Below, piece by piece: positions 8,455 to 17,286 of a stretch of 64,000 bases of DNA. Source of the stretch: Streptomyces composti (GTDB taxonomy: Bacteria; Actinomycetota; Actinomycetes; Streptomycetales; Streptomycetaceae); assembly GCF_012034205.1 (NCBI RefSeq), contig NZ_JAATEM010000008.1, positions 1 through 64,000 on the forward strand. Reading direction: 5' to 3'. Each line of letters starts with the position of its first letter. Position 1 is the stretch's first letter. The position numbers and the translations under genes are program-made. Below the pieces are notes generated by a model. It was given only the letters and a program-made list of their open reading frames with translations. It was not told the DNA's origin and did not search any database.

Positions 8455-10206
8455 ATGGATTCCATGGCCAAACAGAACGTCGCGGAACAGTTCGTCGACA
8501 TCCTCACCCGCGCGGGCGTCAAACGCCTGTACGGCGTGGTCGGCGACAGCCTCAACCCCGTCGTCGACGCCGTCCGCCGCAACCCCGCCATCGACTGGGT
8601 CCACGTACGGCACGAGGAGACCGCCGCCTTCGCCGCCGGAGCGGAGGCGCAGATCACCGGCCGGCTCGCCGCCTGCGCGGGCTCCTGCGGGCCGGGCAAC
8701 CTGCACCTCATCAACGGCCTGTACGACGCCAACCGTTCCATGGCGCCGGTGCTCGCCCTGGCCTCCCACATCCCGTCCAGCGAGATCGGGCTCGGCTACT
8801 TCCAGGAGACCCACCCCGACCAGCTGTTCAGGGAGTGCAGCCAGTACTGCGAGCTGATCTCCAGCCCGCGGCAGATGCCCCGGCTGCTGCAGACCGCCAT
8901 CCAGCACGCCATCGGCCGCTCGGGCGTCGCCGTCGTCTCGATGCCCGGCGACATCGCCGACCAGCCCGCACCGGAGCAGACCGGGGCGTCCGCCCTCGTC
9001 CCCGCCCGGCCGACCGTCCGCCCCGGCGACGCCGAGATCGACCAGCTGGTCGACATGATCGACGCGGCCGGGAAGGTCACCCTCTTCTGCGGCAGCGGCA
9101 CCAAGGGCGCCCACGCCGAGGTCATGGAACTCGCCCAGCGCATCAAGTCCCCCGTGGGCCACGCCCTGCGCGGCAAGGAGTGGATCCAGTACAACAACCC
9201 CTTCGACGTCGGCATGAGCGGCCTGCTCGGCTACGGCGCCGCGTACGAAGCCACCCACGAGTGCGACCTGCTGATCCTCCTCGGCACCGACTTCCCCTAC
9301 AACGCCTTCCTCCCCGACGACATCCCCATCGTCCAGGTCGACATCCGGCCTGAGAACCTGGGCCGCCGCTCCCGCCTGGACCTCGCGGTGTGGGGCGACG
9401 TACGGGAGACGCTGCGCTGCCTGATCCCCCGGGTCCGTGAGAAGACCGACCGGCGCTTCCTCGACCGGATGCTGAAGAAGCACGCGGACGCCCTGGAGGG
9501 GGTGGTGAAGGCCTACACGCGCAAGGTGGAGAAGCATGTGCCGATCCACCCCGAGTACGCGGCCTACGTCCTCGACGAACTCGCCGACGACGACGCCGTG
9601 TTCACCGTCGACACCGGCATGTGCAACGTCTGGGCCGCCCGCTACATCTCGCCCAACGGCCGCCGCCGGGTGATCGGTTCCTTCTCCCACGGCTCCATGG
9701 CGAACGCGCTGCCCATGGCGATCGGGGCGCAGTTCACCGACCGGGGCCGGCAGATCGTCTCGATGTCCGGCGACGGCGGATTCGCCATGCTCATGGGTGA
9801 CTTCCTCACCCTCGTCCAGTACGACCTGCCGGTGAAGGTGGTCCTCTTCAACAACTCCTCCCTCTCCATGGTCGAGCTGGAGATGCTGGTCGCCGGCCTC
9901 CCGTCCCACGGCACCGCCAACAAGAACCCCGACTTCGCCGCCGTCGCCCGTGCCTGCGGCGCCTACGGCGTCCGCGTGGAGAAACCCAAGGACCTCCCCG
10001 GAGCCCTCAAGTCCGCCTTCAAGCACAAGGGCCCCGCTCTCGTGGACATCGTCACCGACCCCAACGCCCTCTCCATCCCACCCAAGATCAGCCGCGAAAT
10101 GGTCACCGGCTTCGCCCTCTCCGCCTCCAAGATCGTCCTCGACGGCGGAGTAGGCCGCATGCTCCAAATGGCCCGCTCCAACCTGCGCAACGTGCCCCGG
10201 CCCTGA
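8455..10206 (+). CDS. poxB: pyruvate dehydrogenase (quinone) / pyruvate oxidase, ThDP-dependent
   Basis: A 583-residue ThDP enzyme of the PoxB group, converting pyruvate to acetate and CO2 with electrons passed to the quinone pool at the membrane. Visible parts are the N-terminal Pyr domain with the catalytic Glu region (VRHEETAAFAAGAEAQ), a central FAD/nucleotide domain (ILLGTDFPYNAFLPDD) and the C-terminal PP domain with the ThDP motif GDGGFAMLMGDF. NNSS replaces the usual second Asn segment. The amphipathic C-terminus (KIVLDGGVGRML) fits lipid activation. The ribosome site is weak; a second ATG at 8464 is possible. It starts 20 bases after the PP2C-like gene and may be co-transcribed. Confidence 0.88.
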   Translation: MDSMAKQNVAEQFVDILTRAGVKRLYGVVGDSLNPVVDAVRRNPAIDWVHVRHEETAAFAAGAEAQITGRLAACAGSCGPGNLHLINGLYDANRSMAPVLALASHIPSSEIGLGYFQETHPDQLFRECSQYCELISSPRQMPRLLQTAIQHAIGRSGVAVVSMPGDIADQPAPEQTGASALVPARPTVRPGDAEIDQLVDMIDAAGKVTLFCGSGTKGAHAEVMELAQRIKSPVGHALRGKEWIQYNNPFDVGMSGLLGYGAAYEATHECDLLILLGTDFPYNAFLPDDIPIVQVDIRPENLGRRSRLDLAVWGDVRETLRCLIPRVREKTDRRFLDRMLKKHADALEGVVKAYTRKVEKHVPIHPEYAAYVLDELADDDAVFTVDTGMCNVWAARYISPNGRRRVIGSFSHGSMANALPMAIGAQFTDRGRQIVSMSGDGGFAMLMGDFLTLVQYDLPVKVVLFNNSSLSMVELEMLVAGLPSHGTANKNPDFAAVARACGAYGVRVEKPKDLPGALKSAFKHKGPALVDIVTDPNALSIPPKISREMVTGFALSASKIVLDGGVGRMLQMARSNLRNVPRP

Positions 10207-10407
10207 AAACCCGTCGTCAAACCCGTCGCCGCCGCCCCGTGGCCACCGCCCACGCCCGGCGCCGTGGTGGGCGCGCCCGCATCAGGCGAGGCCGGCATCC
10301 TCCGCAGGCGACGGAACCCCACGGGTGTCACGGGCAGGGACGGTCGTGCTCGCTGGGGTCAGGACTCGAGTCGTGGGTGGCGGCAGTCGGGTGCGCTGGT
10401 GTCCGGG

Positions 10408-12105
10408 TCAGGTGGAGCGCGGGCGCCAGCGGCGGTTCAGGGTGTCGTACTCGTAGTGCGGGAGGCCGTCGACGGCGGAGGTGCGGAACGGGCGGCCGTG
10501 GTCGTCGATGCGGACGGTGCCGGTGCGGCCCTGGGAGGACCAGTCCAGCTCCAGGTACCAGCGGCAGTCGCAGGTGCCGGTGCGGGCGGTGACCAGCAGG
10601 ACCTCCGGCTCCTTGGAGGAGACCCGGTAGGGGAGGCGTACGGCCGGGATCGGGGTGCCGGCGTCGTTGCCGGGGACCGCGCGGGCGACGGGGCGGTCCT
10701 TGTCGAGGTCCACGTCGAAGGAGCGGGGCGTCAGTGCGCCGCCGCAGCCCTGGTCCATGGCGTACGCGTTGCCCGCCACCGGCTCGGCCCGGCCGGCGAC
10801 ACGGACCCGCAGCGCGGTCAGGACGACCGCGGCCTCGGACTTGCCCTGGACGGACACCTCCACCTGGGTCTTCCCGCCGTGCACCGCTCCCTGCGCGGCC
10901 GCCCAGGCGGGGGCGTCCTGCGCGGCGGGCGGCGGCGGGACCTTGGCGGGCGGCTTGCCGATGACGTAGTCGTGCCCGCAGCCGCCTTCCCAGACGTGGG
11001 AGTCGAGGGTCCAGACGAGCGGGGAGCCGGCCGAGCCGCCGCCGGGGGCGTTCCGGGCGGTTCCGCCGTCCTCCGAGGCGGGGGAGGAGGGCTTGGTTCC
11101 CGGGCGGAGCCCACCGTCCTCGGTGCCCCGGCCGCTGGCGGAGTTCTCGGCGGGGGAGCCGGAATCGGCCGTGGAGGGGGACGCCGACCGGCCGTGCCGC
11201 GGGCCGGTCGCGGTGCTGCCGGCCGTCGGCCCGTCGGTGGCCCGGACGCCCTGGGAGGCCGGGCGCTTTCCCGCGTCGGGCAGGGCGGAGAGGCTGCCCA
11301 CGACGGCCAGGACGGCACAGACGGCGGCGACCAGGACGCGCTTGCGGCGGTACCAGCGACGTCGTCCGGGAGCGGCGCCGTGTGGTGCCTCGGCACGGTC
11401 CGACGACGGGCGGCGGGTGGTGGAGGCGGTGGGGGTGAGAGGGCCCTGGACCACGCCGTCCAGGACGTGGCCGGTGCCCTGCGCAGGCTCGGGTGCGGGG
11501 GCGTCCGCGGGGGCGGGGGGCGGGGTGTCGGTGTCCGCCGGGGGCCGGGGGCTCGTCGGCCCGGCGCCTGTCTGTTCGGAGCCTTCCTGTCCGGAGCGCT
11601 TCGGTTCGGGGTCCTCGGGCGCGGAGGGGACGTCGGGTGCCGGTTCCGGGCGGTCGGTCGCCGCCTCCGGCCGCTCCGTGGCCGGGGCGTCCGCCTCCGG
11701 GGCGGAGCGGGGCGGCTCGCCGGCCGGTCCCGGTTCCGTGGTCGTGCGCTGCTGCCGGTCGCCCGTCCCGGCCGTGCCCGTACCGCCGGAGCCCTGCGCG
11801 GCGGCCGTCGCGGATCCGCCGTTGCCGCGGGGGCGCCGGCGGGCCGCCGTGGCGCTGAGCCAGCGGCGGTGGAGTTCGAGGCGTTCCTCGGGGCTCGCCC
11901 CGCACAGCGCGGCGAAGCGTTCGATGGGGGCGAAGTCGACCGGCACCGCCTCACCGGCGCAGTAGCGGTGCAGGGTGGAGGTGTTCATGCCGAGGCGGCG
12001 GGCCAGCGAGCCGTAGCTGCGGTCCGTCCGTTCCTTCAGCTCCCGGAGCAGCGCCGCGAAGCCGGTCACCTCGTCCTGGCCGCCGCCCTGTGCCGACACC
12101 GTCAC
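10408..12105 (-). CDS. membrane-anchored helix-turn-helix regulator
   Basis: A 565-residue one-component receptor architecture. An XRE-like helix-turn-helix (about residues 14-65, YGSLARRLGMNTSTLHRYC) comes first. It is followed by a Pro/Ala/Glu-rich linker (90-245), a basic stretch RRRWYRRKR and one transmembrane helix (about 255-275). An outside domain with several Cys follows (EGGCGHDY, MDQGCGGAL, TCDCRWYLELDW). This topology suggests an external signal read by the C-terminal domain and relayed to DNA. The secreted protein encoded divergently is a natural candidate target or partner (inference). The GTG at 12105 is used; a GTG two codons downstream is possible. Confidence 0.75.
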   Translation of the reverse strand: MTVSAQGGGQDEVTGFAALLRELKERTDRSYGSLARRLGMNTSTLHRYCAGEAVPVDFAPIERFAALCGASPEERLELHRRWLSATAARRRPRGNGGSATAAAQGSGGTGTAGTGDRQQRTTTEPGPAGEPPRSAPEADAPATERPEAATDRPEPAPDVPSAPEDPEPKRSGQEGSEQTGAGPTSPRPPADTDTPPPAPADAPAPEPAQGTGHVLDGVVQGPLTPTASTTRRPSSDRAEAPHGAAPGRRRWYRRKRVLVAAVCAVLAVVGSLSALPDAGKRPASQGVRATDGPTAGSTATGPRHGRSASPSTADSGSPAENSASGRGTEDGGLRPGTKPSSPASEDGGTARNAPGGGSAGSPLVWTLDSHVWEGGCGHDYVIGKPPAKVPPPPAAQDAPAWAAAQGAVHGGKTQVEVSVQGKSEAAVVLTALRVRVAGRAEPVAGNAYAMDQGCGGALTPRSFDVDLDKDRPVARAVPGNDAGTPIPAVRLPYRVSSKEPEVLLVTARTGTCDCRWYLELDWSSQGRTGTVRIDDHGRPFRTSAVDGLPHYEYDTLNRRWRPRST

Positions 12106-12153
12106 CCTGCCTCTCGTCGCCTCACGTTCACCCGTTCGCGGGGTCCCAGAGCC

Positions 12154-12212
12154 TGGAACGGCATCCCAGGCACCCCATATATCTGCACGTCAGACGGGCT
12201 GGGATGGTTCCA
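12154..12212. promoter_or_regulatory. long imperfect dyad in the divergent promoter region
   Basis: TGGAACGGCATCCCAG (12154-12169) is mirrored by CTGGGATGGTTCCA (12199-12212) around an AT-richer centre containing CATATATCTG. It lies 50-110 bases before the start of the transmembrane regulator and about 210 before the secreted-protein gene. It could be an operator or an RNA hairpin. The rest of the 12106-12422 gap shows no convincing gene. Confidence 0.45.
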
Positions 12213-12422
12213 TGCCCGCCGAAACGCCACCGCCGCTTGCACCGGCCGCCCGGGACGTCCGATGCTCATGGCACCTGGCCGCGCCGCACCGACGGCCACC
12301 GGACGGACCGCACCGGCCGTCGCGGTGACCCCGGTCCGCGCGCACCACGGGGACCCTACGGTCCCCGCACCGCGCGCCGCGGTCATTTCCGTCGATCCAC
12401 GCACTCCGTACGGGGGACACGT

Positions 12423-13052
12423 ATGACCAACCGCACCCGGGCCCGGGCTCTCGCCGCGCTCGCCGTAGCCGCCCTCGCCGCCGGCACCGCGCTCACCGCG
12501 GGGACCGCACCGGCCGGAGCCGCCTCGGCCAAGAGCAAGCAGCCGCGGTTCCTCTCGGCGTCCCAGCTGCCGCCGCACCCGTCGTCGAGCTGGACCGCCG
12601 GCCCTGTGACCGACGGCTTCCCCGAGCAGCTCGCCTACTGCCTGGGCGAGGGCGTGCCCGCCTACGACTACCGGCACCGCCTGTTCCACACCGACCTCGA
12701 CACCCAGGCCGTGCAGGTCACCACCGTCACCGGCTCGGCCGCCAAGGGCAAGGCGCTGGCCGACCACCTGGCCAAGGTGATCCGCGGCTGCGCGGACCGG
12801 CTGGAGCAGCAGTACCCGGACGTCGAGGCCGAGGGCCGCTACTACGGCGCGCTGAAGGTCGAGGAGGGCGCCAAGGTCTTCGGCCTGCAGACCAAGACCT
12901 CCTACGGCGCCGCGGACATCAACCTGCTGTCCGTCGGCCGGGACGGCCGGACCGTGACGATCGTCGGCTGGGGCCAGATGGGCGGCTTCAAGGACGCCCC
13001 CGTGGCCGCCTTCAAGAAGACGACGAAGACCGCCGTCAACAAGCTCTACTGA
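12423..13052 (+). CDS. secreted protein of unknown function
   Basis: A 209-residue protein with a clear Sec signal peptide: positive start (MTNRTRARA), an Ala/Leu-rich core, and a likely cleavage near AGAASA at residues 33-36. The mature part has two Cys (YCLGEG and RGCADRLEQQ) and a motif SASQLPPHPSSSWTAGPVTDG, similar in feel to Streptomyces extracellular sensor-type domains, but I do not recognise a named family. The ATG at 12423 follows GGGGGA. It is divergent from the transmembrane regulator. Confidence 0.75.
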   Translation: MTNRTRARALAALAVAALAAGTALTAGTAPAGAASAKSKQPRFLSASQLPPHPSSSWTAGPVTDGFPEQLAYCLGEGVPAYDYRHRLFHTDLDTQAVQVTTVTGSAAKGKALADHLAKVIRGCADRLEQQYPDVEAEGRYYGALKVEEGAKVFGLQTKTSYGAADINLLSVGRDGRTVTIVGWGQMGGFKDAPVAAFKKTTKTAVNKLY

Positions 13053-13055
13053 CGG

Positions 13056-13097
13056 ACTCTGCTGACGGCGAGCGCCGAAGGCTCTGCTGACGGCGAG
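13056..13097 (+). repeat. 16-bp direct repeat after the secreted-protein gene
   Basis: CTCTGCTGACGGCGAG occurs at 13057-13072 and 13082-13097, just after the stop codon; the gene's own end (CTCTACTGACGG) resembles the first half. Confidence 0.7.
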
Positions 13098-13141
13098 AGC
13101 CGGCGGCCCACCGCACACCCCCACGACCACCGCGAGGAGCC

Positions 13142-13181
13142 GGGGTCGTCCTCCCGCCACGGGGGTCGGGAGGACGACCCC
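13142..13181. terminator. strong hairpin terminator
   Basis: A perfect 15-bp stem (13142-13156 with 13167-13181, arm GGGGTCGTCCTCCCG) with a 10-base loop follows the secreted-protein gene. Confidence 0.8.
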
Positions 13182-13323
13182 GCGCAGACCGGTGGCCGTC
13201 GCACTTCGGCCAACAACCGTCCGTGACCACCCCGGCATGCGTGCCGCCCCGCCGACGGGGCATGGATTCCCGTGTACGTGTTCGAGACGCCGGGGGAGCC
13301 GAACGGCACACGGACGGGGGGTC

Positions 13324-13797
13324 ATGACGAGTCAGGTGCGAGAGGGCAGGCCCGGCACGGGCGGTTCCTCGGTGAGAAGGGGGCAGGACCGGCCCGGTGG
13401 ACGACGGGGCCCGGCGGCCCAGCTCCGGCGCAGACTGGGGCGCGCCGACCTACGGGCCGTGCCCGAGTCCCGCCGGGCGCTGCGCGAGCTGCTGCGGCAC
13501 TGGGGCCGGCCCGGCCGGTCGGAGATCGCGGAGCTGCTCACCAGCGAGCTGGTCACCAACGCCCTGGTGCACACCGACCGCGAGGCGGTCCTGACGGCCA
13601 CCGTGGGGCCGCGCCGGCTGCGCGTGGAGGTGCGGGACTTCGTGGCACGCGAGCCCCGGCCGTGCGTACCGGGCGCCGGCGACGGCACGCACGGCCGGGG
13701 CCTCGTTCTGCTGGAGTCCCTGGCCGATCAGTGGGGGGTACGGCCGCACGCCGTGGGCAAGGCCGTCTGGTTCGAACTCGGTGCCGACGCCGCCTGA
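13324..13797 (+). CDS. RsbW-like ATP-binding protein (HATPase_c)
   Basis: A 157-residue GHKL-type ATPase of the kind that forms anti-sigma factors or serine kinases in Streptomyces. The N-box is visible as LTSELVTNALVHT and the later Gly-rich loop as GTHGRGLVLLESLADQWGV. The first 40 residues are basic and Arg/Gly-rich. The ATG at 13324 follows a run of G; longer in-frame starts lack a ribosome site and would run into the upstream region. No sigma factor or anti-anti-sigma gene is adjacent, as is common for these orphan ATPases. Confidence 0.85.
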   Translation: MTSQVREGRPGTGGSSVRRGQDRPGGRRGPAAQLRRRLGRADLRAVPESRRALRELLRHWGRPGRSEIAELLTSELVTNALVHTDREAVLTATVGPRRLRVEVRDFVAREPRPCVPGAGDGTHGRGLVLLESLADQWGVRPHAVGKAVWFELGADAA

Positions 13798-13832
13798 GGG
13801 ACCCGCGGTCACGCGCACGTGGGGACGCGGGG

Positions 13833-14882
13833 TCAGCCGAACTGCTGCTCCAGGTCCTTCAGCTTGCGCTCCAGGGAGTCCAGCCGCGGCAGCGCCTGCG
13901 TGTCGTCCTCCGCGGTCAGATCCACGGTCGTCACCGGGTCACTGCTGCCGCGCACCGGCGCGAGGGAGGGCCGGGTGCGCATGGGCAGGGGCTCCGGCGC
14001 GGATATGGCAGGCTCCGCCGTGACCACCTCGTCGTCCCGCTCCACGGTCGCGGTCGCCGTCTCCAGCTGACGCCCGCCACGGCCCACGAAACCGCGGTGC
14101 CCGCGGCTGATGGCCTTCAGCTGGGCCCGTTCCACCCGCTCCTGCTCCCGCCTGCGCCGGCGGGCCTCCTGCTTCTGCCGCTGGTCCTCGCGGACCTCCT
14201 CGACCGCCTCGTCGAGGCTGCGCACGCCCTCCAGCAGCATCAGTGACCAGGCGCGGTAGGTCTCCCGGGGAGCCCGCAGCCAGCGCACGATCCGGATCTG
14301 CGGCAAGGGGCGCGGCACCAGGCCCTGTTCGCGCAGGGCCGCCCGGCGGGTCTGCTTCAGCGCGCGGTCGAACAGCACCGCCGCGGACAGCGACATGCCC
14401 GCGAAGAAGTGCGGGGCGCCCGCGTGCCCGGCACCGCGCGGCGCGTGCACCCAGTTGAACCAGGCCGCCGCGAACGCGAACGTCCATACGAGTATGCGTG
14501 AGCCGAGGGCCGCGTCGCCGTGGCTGGCCTCGCGCACGGCGAGCACCGAGCAGAACATGGCCGCTCCGTCCAGGCCGAAGGGGACGAGGTACTGCCAGCC
14601 GCCCGACAGGCCGAGGTTCTGTTCACCGAAGCCGACCAGGCCGTGGAAGGAGAGAGCCGCGGCCACTGCCGCACAGCAGAACAGCAGGACATAGGAGACG
14701 GTGCCGTAGATGGCCTCCTTGCGCCTGCGGCGCTCCTCGCTGCGTTCCCACGAGTCCTCCACGCTCGTGTCCTTGACCGAGGAGCGCTTGCCGCGCGCCA
14801 GCACCGCCACCGCCGCCAGCATGCCCAGGAGCAGCACGGCGCCCGGAAGCAGCCAGTTCAGCGATATGTCGGTCAGTCTCAT
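13833..14882 (-). CDS. DUF2637 membrane protein
   Basis: A 349-residue protein with an N-terminal membrane helix (WLLPGAVLLLGMLAAVAVLA), a short acidic/basic stretch, then about three more helices containing the DUF2637 signature (SFHGLVGFGEQNLG, FGLDGAAMFCSVLA, WTFAFAAAWFNWVHAPRG). The C-terminal half is soluble: a highly charged, coiled-coil prone stretch (RQKQEARRRRREQERVERAQ) and an acidic tail ending in LDSLERKLKDLEQQFG. DUF2637 proteins resemble plasmid-spread (Spd) membrane proteins, but no plasmid functions are nearby. Start ATG 14882. Confidence 0.85.
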   Translation of the reverse strand: MRLTDISLNWLLPGAVLLLGMLAAVAVLARGKRSSVKDTSVEDSWERSEERRRRKEAIYGTVSYVLLFCCAAVAAALSFHGLVGFGEQNLGLSGGWQYLVPFGLDGAAMFCSVLAVREASHGDAALGSRILVWTFAFAAAWFNWVHAPRGAGHAGAPHFFAGMSLSAAVLFDRALKQTRRAALREQGLVPRPLPQIRIVRWLRAPRETYRAWSLMLLEGVRSLDEAVEEVREDQRQKQEARRRRREQERVERAQLKAISRGHRGFVGRGGRQLETATATVERDDEVVTAEPAISAPEPLPMRTRPSLAPVRGSSDPVTTVDLTAEDDTQALPRLDSLERKLKDLEQQFG

Positions 14883-14896
14883 CTAGGGGTCCCTTG

Positions 14897-14935
14897 CATT
14901 GGGATAGGGCGTAACGCCCGTCATAGTGGCCCAAT
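14897..14935. promoter_or_regulatory. nested dyad upstream of the DUF2637 gene
   Basis: A 13-base palindrome GGGCGTAACGCCC (14907-14919) sits inside outer arms ATTGGG (14898-14903) and CCCAAT (14930-14935), about 15-50 bases before the start codon on the minus strand. It may be an operator. The rest of the 14883-15218 gap holds only degenerate GCGGGAG-type repeats (15120-15215). Confidence 0.35.
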
Positions 14936-15218
14936 CCCCACAGCTCTCAGGGTGTTTCGGGGCAACAGGCCGCCAAGGAGGGGCAAGGGGCCCTCCCAGA
15001 CGCCTCGAGTCTCGAACTCCCGCTTGAAATGCGGCAGTTGTGTTCGAACAACGGTGACCGTGCGAGTGGTTCGTGCGGCGGATGGTTGCGGTGGCCACGG
15101 TGATGCGTGAGGCCGCCTGCGGGTGAGCGGGAAGCCGTCAGGGAGTGACGCGGAGACTGTGCGGAGGCGATGCGGGAGACTGCACGGAGGGATGCGGGAA
15201 GCCGTCCGGAGGGGGCGG

Positions 15219-16079
15219 TCAGCCGGCCTTCGCCAGCTCCCGTGCCGGGGTCCGCCGGGGCGCACAGGTGCGCGGGCAGGTGGCGCACACCTCGTCCGGG
15301 CGCAGCGTGTAGAACATGCAGCAGCTGACCCGGTCGCGGGTGTGCGCGGTCTCACCCGCCGGGCCGGTGGCCGGGCGGAAGGCCGCGGCGCCCACGTACG
15401 GCTTGGTCGTGCCCGGCAGCAGCAGCTCCAGCTCGCGCCGCGCCCGCTCCTCCTCGCCGAGCAGCTGGGCCACGTACCACAGGCTCTCCACGACCTCGTC
15501 GGTCGCCATGCCCCACAGGGCCCGGCCGCGCCGCCGCATCCGGGGGCCGAAGGCGGTCAGCACGGGTTCGAGGTGCTCGGAGACCGCCGCTCGCACCTCG
15601 GCGCGCAGCGCGTGCTCGTCCGGGACGACGCGGGCGCCGGGCAGGTCCGCGGCCGGGTCGCCGGGCAGGCAGGCGAAGCCGGCCGGGCGCACCGCCATGC
15701 GGCCGACGGCGAGGCCGGGCGCGGTGCGGTCGAAGGAGACATGCGTCACGGGGTAGCGCGGCACCCGGCGCAGCAGGAACCACGGCACGGTGATCAGCAG
15801 ACAGGCCGGCCAGGCGTAGCGGTGCAGCCCGAAGCTGGCCACCACGTCGGGGCGGGCCCGCACGCCGTAGTCGCGCCGCACCTGGCTGTCGTCCCAGCTC
15901 AGAAAGCTCTCCAGATCCGCACCGCCCGCGGCGAGCCCGGCCGCGGAGACCCAGCCGCCGCCGGCCGGCGCCTCCTCGTCCGCGCGCAGCTCGGTGACGG
16001 CGAGGGCCGGGAAGGCCGCGGCCAGACGGTCGTAGGCGTCCGTGACGGCCGAACCGGGCACAGGCATGGGACCACCCAT
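15219..16079 (-). CDS. FhuF-type ferric/siderophore reductase, [2Fe-2S]
   Basis: A 286-residue protein of the FhuF group, which reduces ferric siderophores to release iron inside the cell. The C-terminus carries the diagnostic 2Fe-2S cysteines (CCMFYTLRPDEVCATC, with an additional Cys in CPRTC). The central region is an FhuF-like domain with FLSWDDSQVRRDYG and GMATDEVVESLWYV. The start is ATG 16079; an ATG four codons in is possible. The iron box 40-60 bases upstream supports the iron-related role and predicts repression by DmdR/DtxR when iron is sufficient. No siderophore biosynthesis or uptake genes adjoin it. Confidence 0.85.
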   Translation of the reverse strand: MGGPMPVPGSAVTDAYDRLAAAFPALAVTELRADEEAPAGGGWVSAAGLAAGGADLESFLSWDDSQVRRDYGVRARPDVVASFGLHRYAWPACLLITVPWFLLRRVPRYPVTHVSFDRTAPGLAVGRMAVRPAGFACLPGDPAADLPGARVVPDEHALRAEVRAAVSEHLEPVLTAFGPRMRRRGRALWGMATDEVVESLWYVAQLLGEEERARRELELLLPGTTKPYVGAAAFRPATGPAGETAHTRDRVSCCMFYTLRPDEVCATCPRTCAPRRTPARELAKAG

Positions 16080-16116
16080 TCACACATCGTGGGACCGAGT
16101 CGTTGCACGAGCCGGA

Positions 16117-16137
16117 CAAGGTAAGGCTCACCTTACC
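16117..16137 (-). promoter_or_regulatory. iron box (DmdR1/DtxR-type operator)
   Basis: CAAGGTAAGGCTCACCTTA at 16117-16135 matches the DtxR/DmdR consensus TTAGGTTAGGCTAACCTAA at 14 of 19 positions, with the core AGGCT and arms GGTAAGG/CCTTACC (16120-16126, 16131-16137). It lies in the promoter region of the FhuF gene. Confidence 0.85.
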
Positions 16138-16286
16138 CAAACTCGGTGAGGTGTGAACCGGAGGGTCCGGTCGCTTAGGGTGCTTGACGGACGGACAGCA
16201 ACCCGCCGTAATGGCCCGAAGTACCGATACGTCCGCCGTCCGTCCCCCCAGCCCGCCGTCCCGTCCGTAGCCGTCAGGAGGCCCCC

Positions 16287-17129
16287 GTGAAGCAGGGCAC
16301 CCAGGGCTCCGCCGAGCCCGGCATGCGCCGCGCGCGGGTGCCCGCCCAGCCCGGACGGGAGGACGTGGACCGGTCCTACCGGCAGCACCGGCCCGAACGC
16401 CGGACCGGCCAGACGCAGACGGCCGGACCCGGGCACGACACGGCGGCCCGCGGAGAGCACACTCACAGCGAACCGGCACCGGTGCGGCCCGCCACCCGGC
16501 CCGTGGTGCAGCGCACCTCGGTCCGGGAGCAGATCCTCACCGCACTGCGCACCGCGCTGGTGAGCGGGGAGCTGCGGCCCGGCGAGGTCTACTCGGCGCC
16601 CGCGCTCGGCGAGCGGTTCGGCGTCTCCGCGACGCCCGTGCGCGAGGCGATGCAGCAGCTCGCGCTCGAGGGCGCCGTCGAAGTCGTCCCGAACCGGGGA
16701 TTCCGGGTCGTCGAGCGGGACCGCCGGGAGCTGGCCGAGCTGGCGGAGGTCAGGGCGCTGATCGAAGTCCCGGTGATGCTGCGGCTGGCCCGCTCCGTCC
16801 CGGCCGAGCGGTGGGCCGAGCTGCGGCCCCTCGCCGAGGCGACGGTCCGCGCGGCCTCCTCCGGCTGCCGGGCGACGTACGCGGAGACCGACCGTGCCTT
16901 CCACCGCGCGGTGCTGTCCCTGGCCGGCAACGAGCAGCTGGTCCGCATCGCCGAGGACCTGCACCGCCGCGCCCAGTGGCCCCTGGCCGGCACCGCCCCC
17001 GGCGCCCGCAGCCGCGCCGATCTCATAGCCGACGCCCACGAACACACGGCCCTCCTGGACGCCCTGATCGCCGGCGACGCCGACCTCATCCGCGCCCTGG
17101 TGGAAGAACACTTCACCGGCGCCCGCTGA
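16287..17129 (+). CDS. GntR/FCD-family transcriptional regulator
   Basis: A 280-residue regulator. A disordered, basic N-terminal extension of about 70 residues precedes the winged HTH (REQILTALRTALVSGELRPGEVYSAPALGERFGVSATPVREAMQQLALEGAVEVVPNRGF). A C-terminal FCD helical domain follows, with metal-ligand-like residues (DRAFHRAVL, DAHEHTALLDAL). FCD-GntR proteins usually sense small carboxylates. The GTG at 16287 follows AGGAGG. No target gene is obvious; a TTGT-TG-ACAA element near the AraC gene is one possible site. Confidence 0.88.
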   Translation: MKQGTQGSAEPGMRRARVPAQPGREDVDRSYRQHRPERRTGQTQTAGPGHDTAARGEHTHSEPAPVRPATRPVVQRTSVREQILTALRTALVSGELRPGEVYSAPALGERFGVSATPVREAMQQLALEGAVEVVPNRGFRVVERDRRELAELAEVRALIEVPVMLRLARSVPAERWAELRPLAEATVRAASSGCRATYAETDRAFHRAVLSLAGNEQLVRIAEDLHRRAQWPLAGTAPGARSRADLIADAHEHTALLDALIAGDADLIRALVEEHFTGAR

Positions 17130-17286
17130 CGCCGGGACGGCAGCCGGGCGGACCGCAACCTTCTCGCGGGTGCGGGAGCCCGCGGCGCGATCCGCCCAGG
17201 CGGTCCGCGAGTCCCCTCCCGGGGGCGCGGGGAACTCTGCGAGCCCCCCTACGCGCCCGCCACCCGGCCGGGCGCCGGAACCGCCC

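Noticed and set aside
12211-12327. A 38-codon frame in the gap before the secreted-protein gene
   Set aside because: Pro/Arg/His-rich composition typical of random high-GC sequence and no ribosome site.
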